From Phragmitibacter flavus (lineage in GTDB: Bacteria; Verrucomicrobiota; Verrucomicrobiia; Verrucomicrobiales; Verrucomicrobiaceae), in assembly GCF_005780165.1 (NCBI RefSeq), contig NZ_VAUV01000018.1:1-64000 (forward strand): a stretch of DNA of 64,000 bases. Direction: 5' to 3'. A program made the translations under genes and the position numbers. Under the pieces are notes generated by a model. It had not been told where the DNA came from. It saw only the letters and a list, made by a program, of their open reading frames with translations, and searched no databases. Shown here piece after piece: positions 16,283 to 25,511 of the stretch (positions are counted from its first letter, which is position 1; each line of letters opens with the position of its first letter).

Positions 16283-19057
16283 TTAAACACTGAAGGCGTC
16301 TTCCACCAGTTTTTCCTGCTCCAGCGTGTGGATGGCTTTTGAACCGGCGGCAGGGCTGGCGCTGCGTTCGCGTCCGGCGTAACGAACAACGTGATTGGTC
16401 AAATCCTCCAGACGATGGCGGATGAACATCCAGGCACCCATGTTCTCCGGCTCCTCCTGGCACCAGATCCACTTCTTCTGGGCGCGCGGATAACGTTTCA
16501 CGATCTGCCAGATCATGTTCACATTCAGCGGATAAAGCTGCTCCACACGAATGATCGCCGCATTCTTGATCTCGTTCTCCTTGCGGAAATTGATCAAATC
16601 GTAATACACCTTGCCCGAGCAGAAGATCAGCCGCGTGATGCGGTTTGGATCAAGGTCTGGGCTTTCGTCGTCCAGGATCTCCTTGAACGCCGTGCCTTCG
16701 GCCATGTCTTCGATCTTGCTCACTGCCTGAGGATGACGCAGCAGACTTTTCGGAGTCATGATCACCAACGGCTTGCGGAACGCCCGCTTCTGCTGACGAC
16801 GCAGCATATGAAAATACTGGGCAGGCGTGGTCAAATTCGCCACCTGAATGTTGCATCCCGCGCAAAGCTGCAGGAACCGCTCGAGCCTCGCACTGCTGTG
16901 CTCAGGACCCTGGCCTTCATAACCATGCGGAAGCAACATCACGATGCTGCTCGGCTGCTGCCACTTGCTCTCGGCACTGGCAATGAACTGGTCAATGATC
17001 ACCTGCGCCCCGTTGGCAAAGTCGCCAAACTGGGCTTCCCAGCAGATCAACACATTCGGTGTCAGCAACGAATAACCATAGTCAAAACCCAACACCGCCA
17101 CTTCGGATAGCAACGAGTTGTAAACGCAAAACTTGCCCTGCTCTGCCTGAATGTTTTGCAACGGGATGTAGCGCTCGCGGTTGTCGTTGTCATACAACAC
17201 ACAATGACGTTGACTGAACGTGCCACGACGTGTGTCCTGACCGCTCAAACGCACGCCAAAATTCTCCGCCAACAAGGTGCCAAAGGCCAGTGCTTCAGCA
17301 TGTGCCCAGTCAAATCCGCTTCCCGCTTCCAACGCCTTTTTGCGAGCCGCCAGAAACCGTTTTTCGATCGTCGGATGCAACTTGAACCCGGGCGGCGGTT
17401 CCACCAGCTTCAATCCAAGCTCGCGCAACGCCCCTTGCTCAATCCCGGTCACCACCGGCTCATGCGAATAACTCGGCTGCGGCTGCGCGGTTGAACCCTC
17501 AAAAGGATTGCTGCCCTTGCTCTTCTCATCCGTCGCAAGCTCCTGGAAACCCTGTTCGAGGTCGGCCTCCAGCTCTTTGCGAATCGCTTCCGCCTCTTCC
17601 ACCGTCAGCACACCACTCTCAATCAACTGCTTCTCAAAAATGCTCGAAGTCGAAGGCTGTTCTGCAATCGAACGCGCCATGTTCGGCTGCGTGAACGACG
17701 GTTCATCCGTCTCGTTGTGTCCGTGACGACGATAACAAACGATGTCGAGAATCACATCCCGACCAAAAGCCTGACGGAACTCGATCGCAAACTGTGCCGC
17801 ATAAGCCACATCCAGCGGCGAGTCGCCGTTCACGTGAATCACCGGAGCCTCAATCATCTTCGCCACGTCCGTGCAATAATCCGAAGAACGCGCATCCGCA
17901 GGCGATGTCGTGAAACCGATCTGGTTGTTCACGATGATATGAATCGTCCCGCCGGTGCGGTAACCCGGCAACTGCGAAAGGTTCAACACCTCCGCCACCA
18001 TGCCCTGACCGGCAAATGCCGCATCCCCGTGAATCAAAATCGGGATCACCTTTTTGCGCGCCACCGAGTCATCCAAATGACGTTGACGTGCCCGCGCCTT
18101 GCCTTCCACGACCGGATCGACCGCCTCAAGGTGACTTGGGTTCGCCGCGAGGCTGATCTGCACCTCACCACCGATCTTGGTCGTGCGACGCGTCTCAAAT
18201 CCCAGGTGATATTTCACGTCCCCATCACCCGCCACCATGTTCGGCACATAGTTTTCCGAAAACTCATAAAACAGCGTCTTCAGCGGCTTCTTCAAAAAGT
18301 TCGCCAGAATGCTCAAACGTCCACGGTGGGCCATTCCCATCACGATTTCTTGGGCACCCAACTTCGGCAAGCTCTCAAAAATCGTCTCCAACGCCACCAT
18401 CAACGACTCCCCGCCTTCCAGCGAAAAGCGCTTCTGCCCCACATAACGCTTGTGCAAAAAGCGCTCAAACGTCTCCGGTTGCAGCACCCAACGCAAAATG
18501 TCCGCCTGTTTCTGCGCAGGCAATGCCGGGGCATTCACCCGCGCTTCAATGCGCTCACGCAGCCACCAGCGCACATCACGATTGTTGATGTGCATGAACT
18601 CAAAGCCGATCTTGTCACAATAAATGCGCCGCAGATCCGCCAGCATCTCACGCACCGTCGAACGACGACCTCCATCAAAAAATTGAGAGGAAACCTCCAG
18701 CCCAAGCTCCTCTTCGGTAAATCCAAGACCTTCAGCCGTCAGCGCGGGCACCTCAGGTGCCTCCTTCGCCAGCGGGTTCAGCCAAGCCGCTGTGTGTCCA
18801 TTGCGACGAAAATCCAAAGCCGCATTGGTCACCTTGGTGCGGAATGCGATCACATCCTCCGAGAGCGCTGCTCCACCTTTTGCCGTTGTCGTAGCCTCAG
18901 ATGCAACGCCTTCCGGCGATTTTTGGGCAAGTCCGAGTTCAAATCCTTCGAAAAACGAAGCCCAGGCGGGCTCAACGCTATGTGTGTCGTTTTTCCAGGC
19001 GAGATACTTCTCTTCGAGCAGGTCTACGTTCGCTCGGTAGGGCAAAGTGGCATTCAT
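16283..19057 (-). CDS. sucA: 2-oxoglutarate dehydrogenase E1, thiamine diphosphate-dependent
   Basis: A 924-residue E1 that decarboxylates 2-oxoglutarate and succinylates the E2 lipoyl arm. The N-terminus Y-R-A-N-V-D-L-L-E-E-K-Y-L-A-W fits the E1o N-terminal motif. The ThDP region G-D-A-A-F-A-G-Q-G-M with N-N-Q-I-G-F-T-T lies near residue 345-380, and R-R-H-G-H-N-E-T-D-E-P is the conserved turn. The C-terminal transketolase-like domain includes L-L-P-H-G-Y-E-G-Q-G-P-E-H-S-S-A-R. Length matches the family. It is first in the suc operon. The upstream region is shared with the divergent ABC operon. Confidence 0.97.
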   Translation of the reverse strand: MNATLPYRANVDLLEEKYLAWKNDTHSVEPAWASFFEGFELGLAQKSPEGVASEATTTAKGGAALSEDVIAFRTKVTNAALDFRRNGHTAAWLNPLAKEAPEVPALTAEGLGFTEEELGLEVSSQFFDGGRRSTVREMLADLRRIYCDKIGFEFMHINNRDVRWWLRERIEARVNAPALPAQKQADILRWVLQPETFERFLHKRYVGQKRFSLEGGESLMVALETIFESLPKLGAQEIVMGMAHRGRLSILANFLKKPLKTLFYEFSENYVPNMVAGDGDVKYHLGFETRRTTKIGGEVQISLAANPSHLEAVDPVVEGKARARQRHLDDSVARKKVIPILIHGDAAFAGQGMVAEVLNLSQLPGYRTGGTIHIIVNNQIGFTTSPADARSSDYCTDVAKMIEAPVIHVNGDSPLDVAYAAQFAIEFRQAFGRDVILDIVCYRRHGHNETDEPSFTQPNMARSIAEQPSTSSIFEKQLIESGVLTVEEAEAIRKELEADLEQGFQELATDEKSKGSNPFEGSTAQPQPSYSHEPVVTGIEQGALRELGLKLVEPPPGFKLHPTIEKRFLAARKKALEAGSGFDWAHAEALAFGTLLAENFGVRLSGQDTRRGTFSQRHCVLYDNDNRERYIPLQNIQAEQGKFCVYNSLLSEVAVLGFDYGYSLLTPNVLICWEAQFGDFANGAQVIIDQFIASAESKWQQPSSIVMLLPHGYEGQGPEHSSARLERFLQLCAGCNIQVANLTTPAQYFHMLRRQQKRAFRKPLVIMTPKSLLRHPQAVSKIEDMAEGTAFKEILDDESPDLDPNRITRLIFCSGKVYYDLINFRKENEIKNAAIIRVEQLYPLNVNMIWQIVKRYPRAQKKWIWCQEEPENMGAWMFIRHRLEDLTNHVVRYAGRERSASPAAGSKAIHTLEQEKLVEDAFSV

Positions 19058-19138
19058 GATGGGCTGTCAGGGATGGGCAGTATGGCGCATTTGAGATTTC
19101 GTGAAAGTAGAAAAGTGATATTTTGAACCCCATCTCGA

Positions 19139-19157
19139 CTGAATGACACTCATTCAG
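19139..19157. promoter_or_regulatory. perfect 8-3-8 palindrome, TetR-family-like operator
   Basis: CTGAATGA-CAC-TCATTCAG is a perfect inverted repeat in the divergent spacer between sucA and the ABC transporter ATPase gene. TGAATGA...TCATTCA half-sites are typical of TetR-family operators. It lies 82 bases upstream of the sucA start and 109 upstream of the ABC start, so either operon could be controlled. No TetR gene is in the window. Confidence 0.5.
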
Positions 19158-19265
19158 GCGAAATGTGCGGTAAAACACTAGAATCGCCGCTCCGCCTGCA
19201 CTTGGACGATACTTTGTCCTTGCAACTTGCGTGCCGTCTTTCCTACGCTTTGGTCCACCCTGCGC

Positions 19266-20198
19266 ATGATTGAAGTTACCAATCTCACCAAACACTACGT
19301 CGGCCGCACTGCGGTCGATAATCTTTCCTTCCACGTCGAACCTGGTGAGGTCGTCGGTTTCCTCGGCCCCAACGGCGCCGGCAAAAGCACCACCATGCGC
19401 ATCCTCGCCGGCTACCTGCCGCCCAGCGAAGGCAGCGCCAAGGTCAATGGATTCGACACCTTTAAACAATCCATCCAGGCGCGACGCAGCCTCGGCTACA
19501 TGCCCGAGAACGCCCCGCTTTACCTCGACATGCGGGTCAAGGAATACCTCCATTTCCGCGGTGCCCTCAAAGGCCTGGCCGGACGAGATTTGCGCCGCCG
19601 CACCGGCGAAGTCATGGAAGCCTGCTCCCTTGAAGACGTGCGGCGGAAAATCATCGGCAACCTCTCCAAAGGTTTTCGTCAGCGCGTCGCCCTTGCCGAC
19701 GCCCTGCTTGGCCGCCCTCCACTCCTCATTCTCGACGAACCCACCAACGGACTCGACCCCAACCAGATCAAACAAATCCGCGAGCTGCTGTTCACCTTCA
19801 AGTCGCGTCAGACCATCCTTCTTTCCACCCACATTCTCAGTGAGGTCGAAGCCTGCTGCGACCGCATCCTTCTTCTTCATCACGGTAAACTGCGCGCCAA
19901 CGACACCCCGCAAAACCTGGTCAAACGACTCCGCGTCACCAGCGACGTCCATATTGAACTCAGCGGCGGCAAAGACCACGAAAGCCACCTCTCCCAAATC
20001 ACCGGCGTGCGCAAAATCACCGCCGACAAAAGCGAAGCGCCCTGGCACCGTTTCACCCTTCGCGTCGAAGCCCGCGCCGACATCCGCGAAGCCCTCTTCG
20101 ACCTCGCCCTCAAACAAAAATGGCAGGTCCGCGAACTCCACCGCGAACTCCCCAGCCTCGAAGACGTCTTCACCGAGCTCACCATGAGTGATCACTAA
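19266..20198 (+). CDS. ABC transporter ATP-binding protein, GldA-like
   Basis: A 310-residue ATPase. Walker A is G-P-N-G-A-G-K-S-T at 34-42, the signature is a variant L-S-K-G-F-R-Q-R, and Walker B with D-loop reads L-L-I-L-D-E-P-T-N-G-L-D-P. The C-terminal extension of about 90 residues is typical of ABC-2 exporters. Start 19266 gives the standard M-I-E-V-T-N-L-T-K opening; the frame is open from 19227. The next three genes encode an ABC-2 permease, a GldG-like protein and a DUF4340 protein, the usual set of Gld-type systems outside the Bacteroidetes. Substrate unknown; no gliding role is implied. Confidence 0.92.
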   Translation: MIEVTNLTKHYVGRTAVDNLSFHVEPGEVVGFLGPNGAGKSTTMRILAGYLPPSEGSAKVNGFDTFKQSIQARRSLGYMPENAPLYLDMRVKEYLHFRGALKGLAGRDLRRRTGEVMEACSLEDVRRKIIGNLSKGFRQRVALADALLGRPPLLILDEPTNGLDPNQIKQIRELLFTFKSRQTILLSTHILSEVEACCDRILLLHHGKLRANDTPQNLVKRLRVTSDVHIELSGGKDHESHLSQITGVRKITADKSEAPWHRFTLRVEARADIREALFDLALKQKWQVRELHRELPSLEDVFTELTMSDH

Positions 20199-20226
20199 AA
20201 GAGGTTTCCGTTTTATTCAGGCTCAG

Positions 20227-20264
20227 TTCTTTAGCCTTTATCCCTTATCCTTTATCCTTTCAAG
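20227..20264 (+). repeat. pyrimidine-rich TTTATCC-type array, copy B
   Basis: TTCTTTAGCC, TTTATCC, CTTATCC, TTTATCC and TTTC follow one another and end four bases before the ABC permease ATG. The core CCTTATCCTTTATCCTTT is identical to part of copy E (35063). Confidence 0.85.
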
Positions 20265-21023
20265 ATGTCCGTTTTATTCACCCTGTTCTTCAAAGAACTT
20301 CGCTCCTTCTTCTACTCTCCAGTTGCCTACGTGGTGCTGGCCATGGTCGCAGCGATCAACGGCTTCTCGTTTCGTGGAGCCATTGCCGCCCTTGAAAGCG
20401 GTCCCCAACAAGGCAGCCTCATCACCTTCACCTTCACCTCCCCCTGGTTCTGGTGGTCCTACTTCTTCGTCTTTCCGCTGCTGACCATGCGACTGTTCGC
20501 CGAAGAACGAAAACTCGGCACCTGGGAAACCCTCTTCACCGCGCCTGTGCGCACCTGGCAGGTCGTCATGGGCAAATACCTCGCCGCCGTCTTCTTCTAT
20601 TGCCTCCTCTGGATCCCCAGTGTCCTTAACTTTTTTGTGTTTCAATGGATGACCGCCGGAGCTGCGGACATCCCCGCCGGAGCCCTCTACACCACCTATC
20701 TTCTCCTCTTCTTCATGGGCCTCTTCAACCTCGCCGTCGGCTGCTTCACCTCCTCGCTCACCTCCAACCAGATCGTCGCTGCCGTTCTCTCGTTCACCTT
20801 CAGCCTGCTCCATTTTGTCGTCGGCATTTTTGTGCTCTACCTTGGTCGCCGCGTGCCTGATGCCTTCATCGACCTCGTCCATTACATCGCCACCAAGGAA
20901 CACATCGAAGTCTTCACCAGCGGCCTTCTCGACACCCGACCACTCGTCTACTACAGCAGCCTCGCCTTTCTCTTCCTGGCCCTCACCCACTATGTCCTCG
21001 AGTTCCGCCGCTGGAGAGTCTGA
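20265..21023 (+). CDS. ABC-2 type transporter permease
   Basis: A 252-residue integral membrane protein with about six hydrophobic helices (for example F-W-W-S-Y-F-F-V-F-P-L-L, V-F-F-Y-C-L-L-W-I-P and F-V-V-G-I-F-V-L-Y-L). The cytoplasmic segment M-R-L-F-A-E-E-R-K-L-G-T-W-E-T-L-F is the coupling-helix motif of GldF/NosY-type ABC-2 permeases. It pairs with the upstream ATPase. The start follows a pyrimidine repeat rather than a Shine-Dalgarno sequence. Confidence 0.9.
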   Translation: MSVLFTLFFKELRSFFYSPVAYVVLAMVAAINGFSFRGAIAALESGPQQGSLITFTFTSPWFWWSYFFVFPLLTMRLFAEERKLGTWETLFTAPVRTWQVVMGKYLAAVFFYCLLWIPSVLNFFVFQWMTAGAADIPAGALYTTYLLLFFMGLFNLAVGCFTSSLTSNQIVAAVLSFTFSLLHFVVGIFVLYLGRRVPDAFIDLVHYIATKEHIEVFTSGLLDTRPLVYYSSLAFLFLALTHYVLEFRRWRV

Positions 21024-21040
21024 TTCCCCTGCATTTCCTC

Positions 21041-21080
21041 CCCCTTTAGCCTTTATCCTTTCGCCTTTATCCTTTCTTCA
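21041..21080 (+). repeat. pyrimidine-rich TTTATCC-type array, copy C
   Basis: CCCTTTAGCC, TTTATCC, TTTCGCC, TTTATCC and TTTC occupy the end of the spacer and stop five bases before the GldG-like start codon. It is the second array within this operon. Confidence 0.85.
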
Positions 21081-22562
21081 ATGCCCCATTCTTCTCCCGC
21101 CTCTCCCCCTCCGACCCCTAAAGTTGGCCGCTTCAGCATCGGCCTCAACGTCGTGTTGCAACTCGTCCTGCTGCTCGCCCTCTTCGGCATCGCCAACTAC
21201 CTCAGCTACCGCCATTTCATTCGCCAGGATCTCAGTCCCAACAAAGACTTCACCCTCAGCGAATACACCCACAACTACATCAAACGCCTCTCCAAAAACG
21301 TCGATCTCACCCTGATCTACACCCGCGAATCTCCGGCCATGCAGGAGGTCCGCAGCCTCCTCGAATCGTATCGCGACATCAAAAAGAACCGCATCTCCAC
21401 CGAAGAAATCGATCCCGTCCGCGACATGGAACGCGCCGAGGAACTCAAGCTCAAACACAACATCACCCTGCAAGGCAACGGCATCCTGATCGAGGCCAAC
21501 AAACGCATCAAATTCATCCCCGAAGAAGACATCATCATTCGCGGCCTCAGCGGCAATCGCGACAACCCCAGCGTCGACTTCCGCGGCGAAGACGCCGTCA
21601 CCTCCACCATCATCAACCTCCTCGAAGGCGAAGCCCAGCGCCTCTACTTCATCACCGGCAAAGGTGAAGCCAGCGGCAAAGGACCTGAACTTCCCTTCGT
21701 CGCCCTCAGCGCCATTGGCACCCTGCAAAACTTCGAAGTCGCCCCCCTCAACCTCACCGAAGTCACCACCATTCCCGACGACGCCAACGCTCTGGTCATC
21801 GTCGGACCCAAATACGATTTTAGCGAAACCGAAATCAAAATGATCGAGACCTATTGGGCCACCGAACGCGCCGCCCTCTTCATCCTTCTCGATCCCAACG
21901 GCCAGACCCCGCGCCTCCGCCAGTTCATCAGCACCCACGGTGTCACGCCACGGCCCGACCGCGTCCTCTACGCCGAAAGCACCGCCACCGGTCCTCGCAA
22001 AGAATTCAGCGTCAACGCCAACTTCTCCGCCGACTCCCCCATCACCCAACCCCTTCAAACCGTTACCACCACCTTCAGCGGCCAGACCCAGTCCCTCGAC
22101 GTCAAAACCGAATCCCCCGAACTCCGCGCCCGCCAGATCGAAGTCCTCCCCCTCATCACCGCCAACGAACGATTCTGGGGCGAAACCCGCTTCCTGCTCG
22201 ACCTGCCACGCGTCGACCCCGAAGACACCCAACCTCCCGTGCACCTCGGTGCCAGCATCGAACGTGGCCACGTCCGTGATGCCCGGCTCCGCGTCGACAG
22301 CGCCCGCATGGTCATCGTCTCCAACGCCCTGCTCCTCGATCCCGCCACCCGGCTCGACAACCATCAGACCTTCGTCATCAACAGCCTGAACTGGATGCTC
22401 TCCCGCGAAAAACTCATCGGCATCCCCTCCATCCGCAAACAAACCTTCCGACTCGAACTCACCGCCGACCAACGCACCAAAATCTTCTGGGTCACCGCCC
22501 TCGTTCTCCCCGGCAGCATCCTCGCCCTCGGCTTCATGATCTGGAACTTCCGTCGCGCGTAG
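21081..22562 (+). CDS. GldG-like ABC transporter auxiliary protein
   Basis: A 493-residue protein with one N-terminal helix (residues about 15-40, V-V-L-Q-L-V-L-L-L-A-L-F-G-I-A-N-Y) and one C-terminal helix (I-F-W-V-T-A-L-V-L-P-G-S-I-L-A-L-G-F-M-I-W). The large region between them has the GldG/uncharacterised-ABC-transport fold, with D-L-T-L-I-Y-T-R-E-S-P, D-V-R-G-E-D-A-type motifs, Y-F-I-T-G-K-G-E and L-L-D-P-N-G-Q. In this topology the central domain is extracytoplasmic. It sits between the permease and the DUF4340 gene. Biochemical role in these operons is not established. Confidence 0.87.
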   Translation: MPHSSPASPPPTPKVGRFSIGLNVVLQLVLLLALFGIANYLSYRHFIRQDLSPNKDFTLSEYTHNYIKRLSKNVDLTLIYTRESPAMQEVRSLLESYRDIKKNRISTEEIDPVRDMERAEELKLKHNITLQGNGILIEANKRIKFIPEEDIIIRGLSGNRDNPSVDFRGEDAVTSTIINLLEGEAQRLYFITGKGEASGKGPELPFVALSAIGTLQNFEVAPLNLTEVTTIPDDANALVIVGPKYDFSETEIKMIETYWATERAALFILLDPNGQTPRLRQFISTHGVTPRPDRVLYAESTATGPRKEFSVNANFSADSPITQPLQTVTTTFSGQTQSLDVKTESPELRARQIEVLPLITANERFWGETRFLLDLPRVDPEDTQPPVHLGASIERGHVRDARLRVDSARMVIVSNALLLDPATRLDNHQTFVINSLNWMLSREKLIGIPSIRKQTFRLELTADQRTKIFWVTALVLPGSILALGFMIWNFRRA

Positions 22563-22569
22563 CGGCCAA

Positions 22570-22687
22570 CTCCTCCTCTTACTCTTACTCTTACTCCTCC
22601 TCCTACTCCCCAGCCAGCACGCCTCAAACCGCAGCGTCACCAATTCAAAAAAACTCGTCCTCGTCCTCCTACTCGAACTCGTCCTCG
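22570..22687 (+). repeat. two hexamer-period pyrimidine runs (CTCTTA/CTCCTC and CTCGTC types)
   Basis: In the spacer before the DUF4340 gene, 22570-22609 repeats CTCTTA/CTCCTC/CTCCTA units. 22653-22687 repeats CTCGTC, CTCCTA, CTCGAA and CTCGTC. Period is six bases, different from the seven-base TTTATCC arrays of the same operon. The 161-base spacer has no supported gene. Confidence 0.7.
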
Positions 22688-22723
22688 ATACACCGGTCTC
22701 CCACTTCCCCTCCACCTTCAACC

Positions 22724-24520
22724 ATGCGTCTGTCCACCACCCTTCTGCTTCTCGTCCTCGTCGCCGGGTTGTTGATCTTCATCATCGCTGTGGAACACGA
22801 AGCCCCCGGCACCCAGGAAAAACTCGAGCGCCAGATCCGCCCCTTCAGCTTCCAACCCGACGAAGCATTTCAAATCGAAATGAACACCGGCGAGGACCAA
22901 ATCACCCTCCAGCGCACTCCCTCCGGATGGCTGATCGAGCAGCCCATCAAAGACCACGCCAACCCCGACAAAATCAAAACCCTCCTCGAAGCCGCCGCCA
23001 ACCTCGAATGGCTTCAAACCTTCCAACGCAAAGACCTCGGTCGCGGCGATCTCAGCGACAGCGGCCTCAACGATTCTGCCCCACTCTTCACCATCAAAAA
23101 CGACAAAGGTGAAACCCTCGCCACGCTTCGTCTCGGTGCCGCCTCCGCCATTGAAGGCGCCATCTACGCCACCTCCGACCCGAACCCCGAGCCCCAATCC
23201 CTGCACCTGACCCGCAGCCCCCTCAGCAACCTCCTCCCGATCAACGCCGCCGAATGGCGCGACCAACGACTCCTTCGTGTCAAAGCCGACAACGTCCTCT
23301 CCCTCTCGCTCGACACCGCGACCAGTGCCATGGAATTCGAGCGCGACCCGGCCACCCGCTCCTGGAACCTCATCAAACCTCTGCGCACCCGCGCCAGCAA
23401 CGAACGCGTCAATGCCATCCTCGGTGCCATCCTCAATCTCGAGTCTTCTCCTCCGCAGCCCAACACCCCGAAACCCGGCGACTCCACCCTCGCCCCGCTC
23501 GTCATCCGCATCACCACCACCAACGATACCAAGCCGAAAGAAATCACCCTTCAGGCCAATGCCGATCCCACCCAGCCCGTTCGCGCTGAGATCAATGACC
23601 GACCCGACCACTACCAAACCACCAACAAAGCCCACGACCTCTGGCGTCTGCAACCCAACCACCTGCGCGACCAGCAGCTCGCCCGCTTCGACGCCGCCTC
23701 CGTCCTCAGCCTGCGCATCCAAAGCGTCAACCACGGCGAAGTCCTCATGAATAAAGTCAGCGGAGAGTGGATGCTCAAACGATTCGGCAAAACCGAGCCC
23801 GCCAATCACGAACGCATCGCCCAACTGCTCGACCGTTTGAACATCGAGCAAATCCGCGAGTTCATCAGCGACTCCGCCACCAACCTCGAACCCTACGGCC
23901 TCGACAAACCCTTTCTCGAAGTCTCCTGGGACATCGCCCAAACCACCACCACCCTCACCTTTGGCAGCGGAGCCGACAATCAGGTCTTCGCGCGCTACAA
24001 AGACGCCCCCCACGTCTATCGTATCAGTCCCAGCCTGTTCACCGCCATCCCGCCCGACATCACCAAATGGCGCAGCACCAAGATCATCAACGCCAGCGTC
24101 TTTGCCGCACGCCGACTCATCATCGCCAAAGGCGAAGCCCCCGCGCTCACCCTTCAATACCAGGCCGACCAATCGAGCTGGACGGGCACCCTCGCCAACA
24201 ACGACATCACTCCAAAAATCGACACCGCCGCCGCCAACGAATACCTCCAGCAACTCCTCAACTTCACCGCCAGCGACTGGAGTTCGGATCGACGCGATGC
24301 CTATATCGCCCTCAAAAATCCCACTCTCACCTTGCAGCTCACCCTCGTTCAGGCTGGCGAAGATGAGAACAACGCCAAAGCCCAAACCCTCATCTTTGCA
24401 CCCACCCAACCCGGCATGGACACCGCCATCTATCACGGTCGGCTCGACGGCGACCCGGATACCTTCCTCATCACCCGCGAACTTTATCGCCAGCTCACCG
24501 TTCCGCTGATCAAGGAATAG
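22724..24520 (+). CDS. DUF4340 domain-containing protein
   Basis: A 598-residue protein with an N-terminal membrane anchor (residues 5-25, L-L-L-L-V-L-V-A-G-L-L-I-F-I-I) and an exported remainder. It contains repeated DUF4340 modules (G-W-L-I-E-Q-P-I, A-N-P-D-K-I-K-T-L-L-E-A, L-A-T-L-R-L-G-A; later W-M-L-K-R-F-G-K). The family almost always follows a GldG gene, as here. It closes the four-gene operon. Function is unknown; a scaffold for the exporter is an inference. Confidence 0.85.
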   Translation: MRLSTTLLLLVLVAGLLIFIIAVEHEAPGTQEKLERQIRPFSFQPDEAFQIEMNTGEDQITLQRTPSGWLIEQPIKDHANPDKIKTLLEAAANLEWLQTFQRKDLGRGDLSDSGLNDSAPLFTIKNDKGETLATLRLGAASAIEGAIYATSDPNPEPQSLHLTRSPLSNLLPINAAEWRDQRLLRVKADNVLSLSLDTATSAMEFERDPATRSWNLIKPLRTRASNERVNAILGAILNLESSPPQPNTPKPGDSTLAPLVIRITTTNDTKPKEITLQANADPTQPVRAEINDRPDHYQTTNKAHDLWRLQPNHLRDQQLARFDAASVLSLRIQSVNHGEVLMNKVSGEWMLKRFGKTEPANHERIAQLLDRLNIEQIREFISDSATNLEPYGLDKPFLEVSWDIAQTTTTLTFGSGADNQVFARYKDAPHVYRISPSLFTAIPPDITKWRSTKIINASVFAARRLIIAKGEAPALTLQYQADQSSWTGTLANNDITPKIDTAAANEYLQQLLNFTASDWSSDRRDAYIALKNPTLTLQLTLVQAGEDENNAKAQTLIFAPTQPGMDTAIYHGRLDGDPDTFLITRELYRQLTVPLIKE

Positions 24521-24620
24521 CTCATCAAGCTGAATCCCTGCACGGCTCGCGAGGAAAACCCACCTGCAAGTGGAGGCAGAACCGTATCCCTTCCACTGCG
24601 CTTTCGCCCATTTTCTCACC

Positions 24621-25358
24621 ATGAAATTCCCCTACCTCTTCGCCCTGTTTGGAATCAGCCTCCCCTTCCTCGCCACCGCCCAAACCCTGGAATCCCAATT
24701 GCAGGAACGTTCGAAAGCATTCGCGGCCACGGCGGACGAGGGAATCAAAAAGGACTATGCCGATGGAATCCAGGCCGTCAGAGAATCGGGCGTCGTGCAG
24801 GGTGCGATCCAGGTCGGTGATCAAGCCCCCGATTTCTCTCTGAAAAATCCGCAAGGCGAAGTCGTCCAACTATCCACTTTGCTGAAGGACGGACCCGTCG
24901 TGCTCGTGTGGTATCGGGGTGGCTGGTGCCCGGCCTGCAATCTCACCCTGGCCGCCCTTCAAAAAGCACTGCCGGACATCCAGGCAACGGGAGCACAACT
25001 GGTCGCGCTGACCCCGGAATTGCCAGACAAGTCATTGACCACCATAGAAAAGCGCGCCCTGCAGTTTCCCGTGTTGACCGATCTGAATCACGAAGTGGCC
25101 AAACGTTACAAGGTCGCCTTCAACCTCACTCCCGAAGTCGCGGCACGCTACAAAGCGCAGTTCAACCTGGCCGAATACAACGGCACGGAAGCAGGTGATA
25201 CCATCCTGCCACTGGCCGCCACCTATATCATCGATCCCTCGGGCGTGGTTCAATACGCCTTCCTTGATGCCGACTATCGCAAACGTGCCGAACCCAGCGA
25301 GATCGTGACCTTCCTGCAAAAGATGAAAAGTGCGACCAAAACCAAATCAGCCGACTAA
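24621..25358 (+). CDS. AhpC/TSA-family peroxiredoxin-like protein, exported
   Basis: A 245-residue protein with a signal peptide (M-K-F-P-Y-L-F-A-L-F-G-I-S-L-P-F-L-A-T-A, then Q). The thioredoxin-fold motif is V-L-V-W-Y-R-G-G-W-C-P-A-C, with a redox C-P-A-C pair rather than the classic peroxiredoxin T-x-x-C. This is typical of the periplasmic AhpC/TSA subfamily. It likely reduces peroxides or acts as a thiol oxidoreductase. The 24621 ATG is chosen over 24570 because the signal peptide begins there. It appears monocistronic. Confidence 0.85.
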   Translation: MKFPYLFALFGISLPFLATAQTLESQLQERSKAFAATADEGIKKDYADGIQAVRESGVVQGAIQVGDQAPDFSLKNPQGEVVQLSTLLKDGPVVLVWYRGGWCPACNLTLAALQKALPDIQATGAQLVALTPELPDKSLTTIEKRALQFPVLTDLNHEVAKRYKVAFNLTPEVAARYKAQFNLAEYNGTEAGDTILPLAATYIIDPSGVVQYAFLDADYRKRAEPSEIVTFLQKMKSATKTKSAD

Positions 25359-25511
25359 CACATCAACGTTAGCGACAAAGGGCGTGTTCGAAAGCCTATG
25401 CCACCTCGGAACCTGCGCTAATTCCGTGTCTGCCTCCATACAAACTGTTGAATGGCGGAGCGTGTTGAAGACTCCCAATTCAGCACTAAAACACTCGCAA
25501 GGAGATGACGC

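Noticed and set aside
17717-19126. Long plus-strand open frame of 469 codons opposite sucA
   Set aside because: It lies inside the well-supported sucA gene and has the Arg/His-rich composition of an antisense shadow, with no family motif.
21078-24622. Very long minus-strand frames (547 and 634 codons) opposite the GldG-like and DUF4340 genes
   Set aside because: They mirror the plus-strand genes, are Gly/Glu/Asp-rich and low in complexity, and show no recognisable motif.
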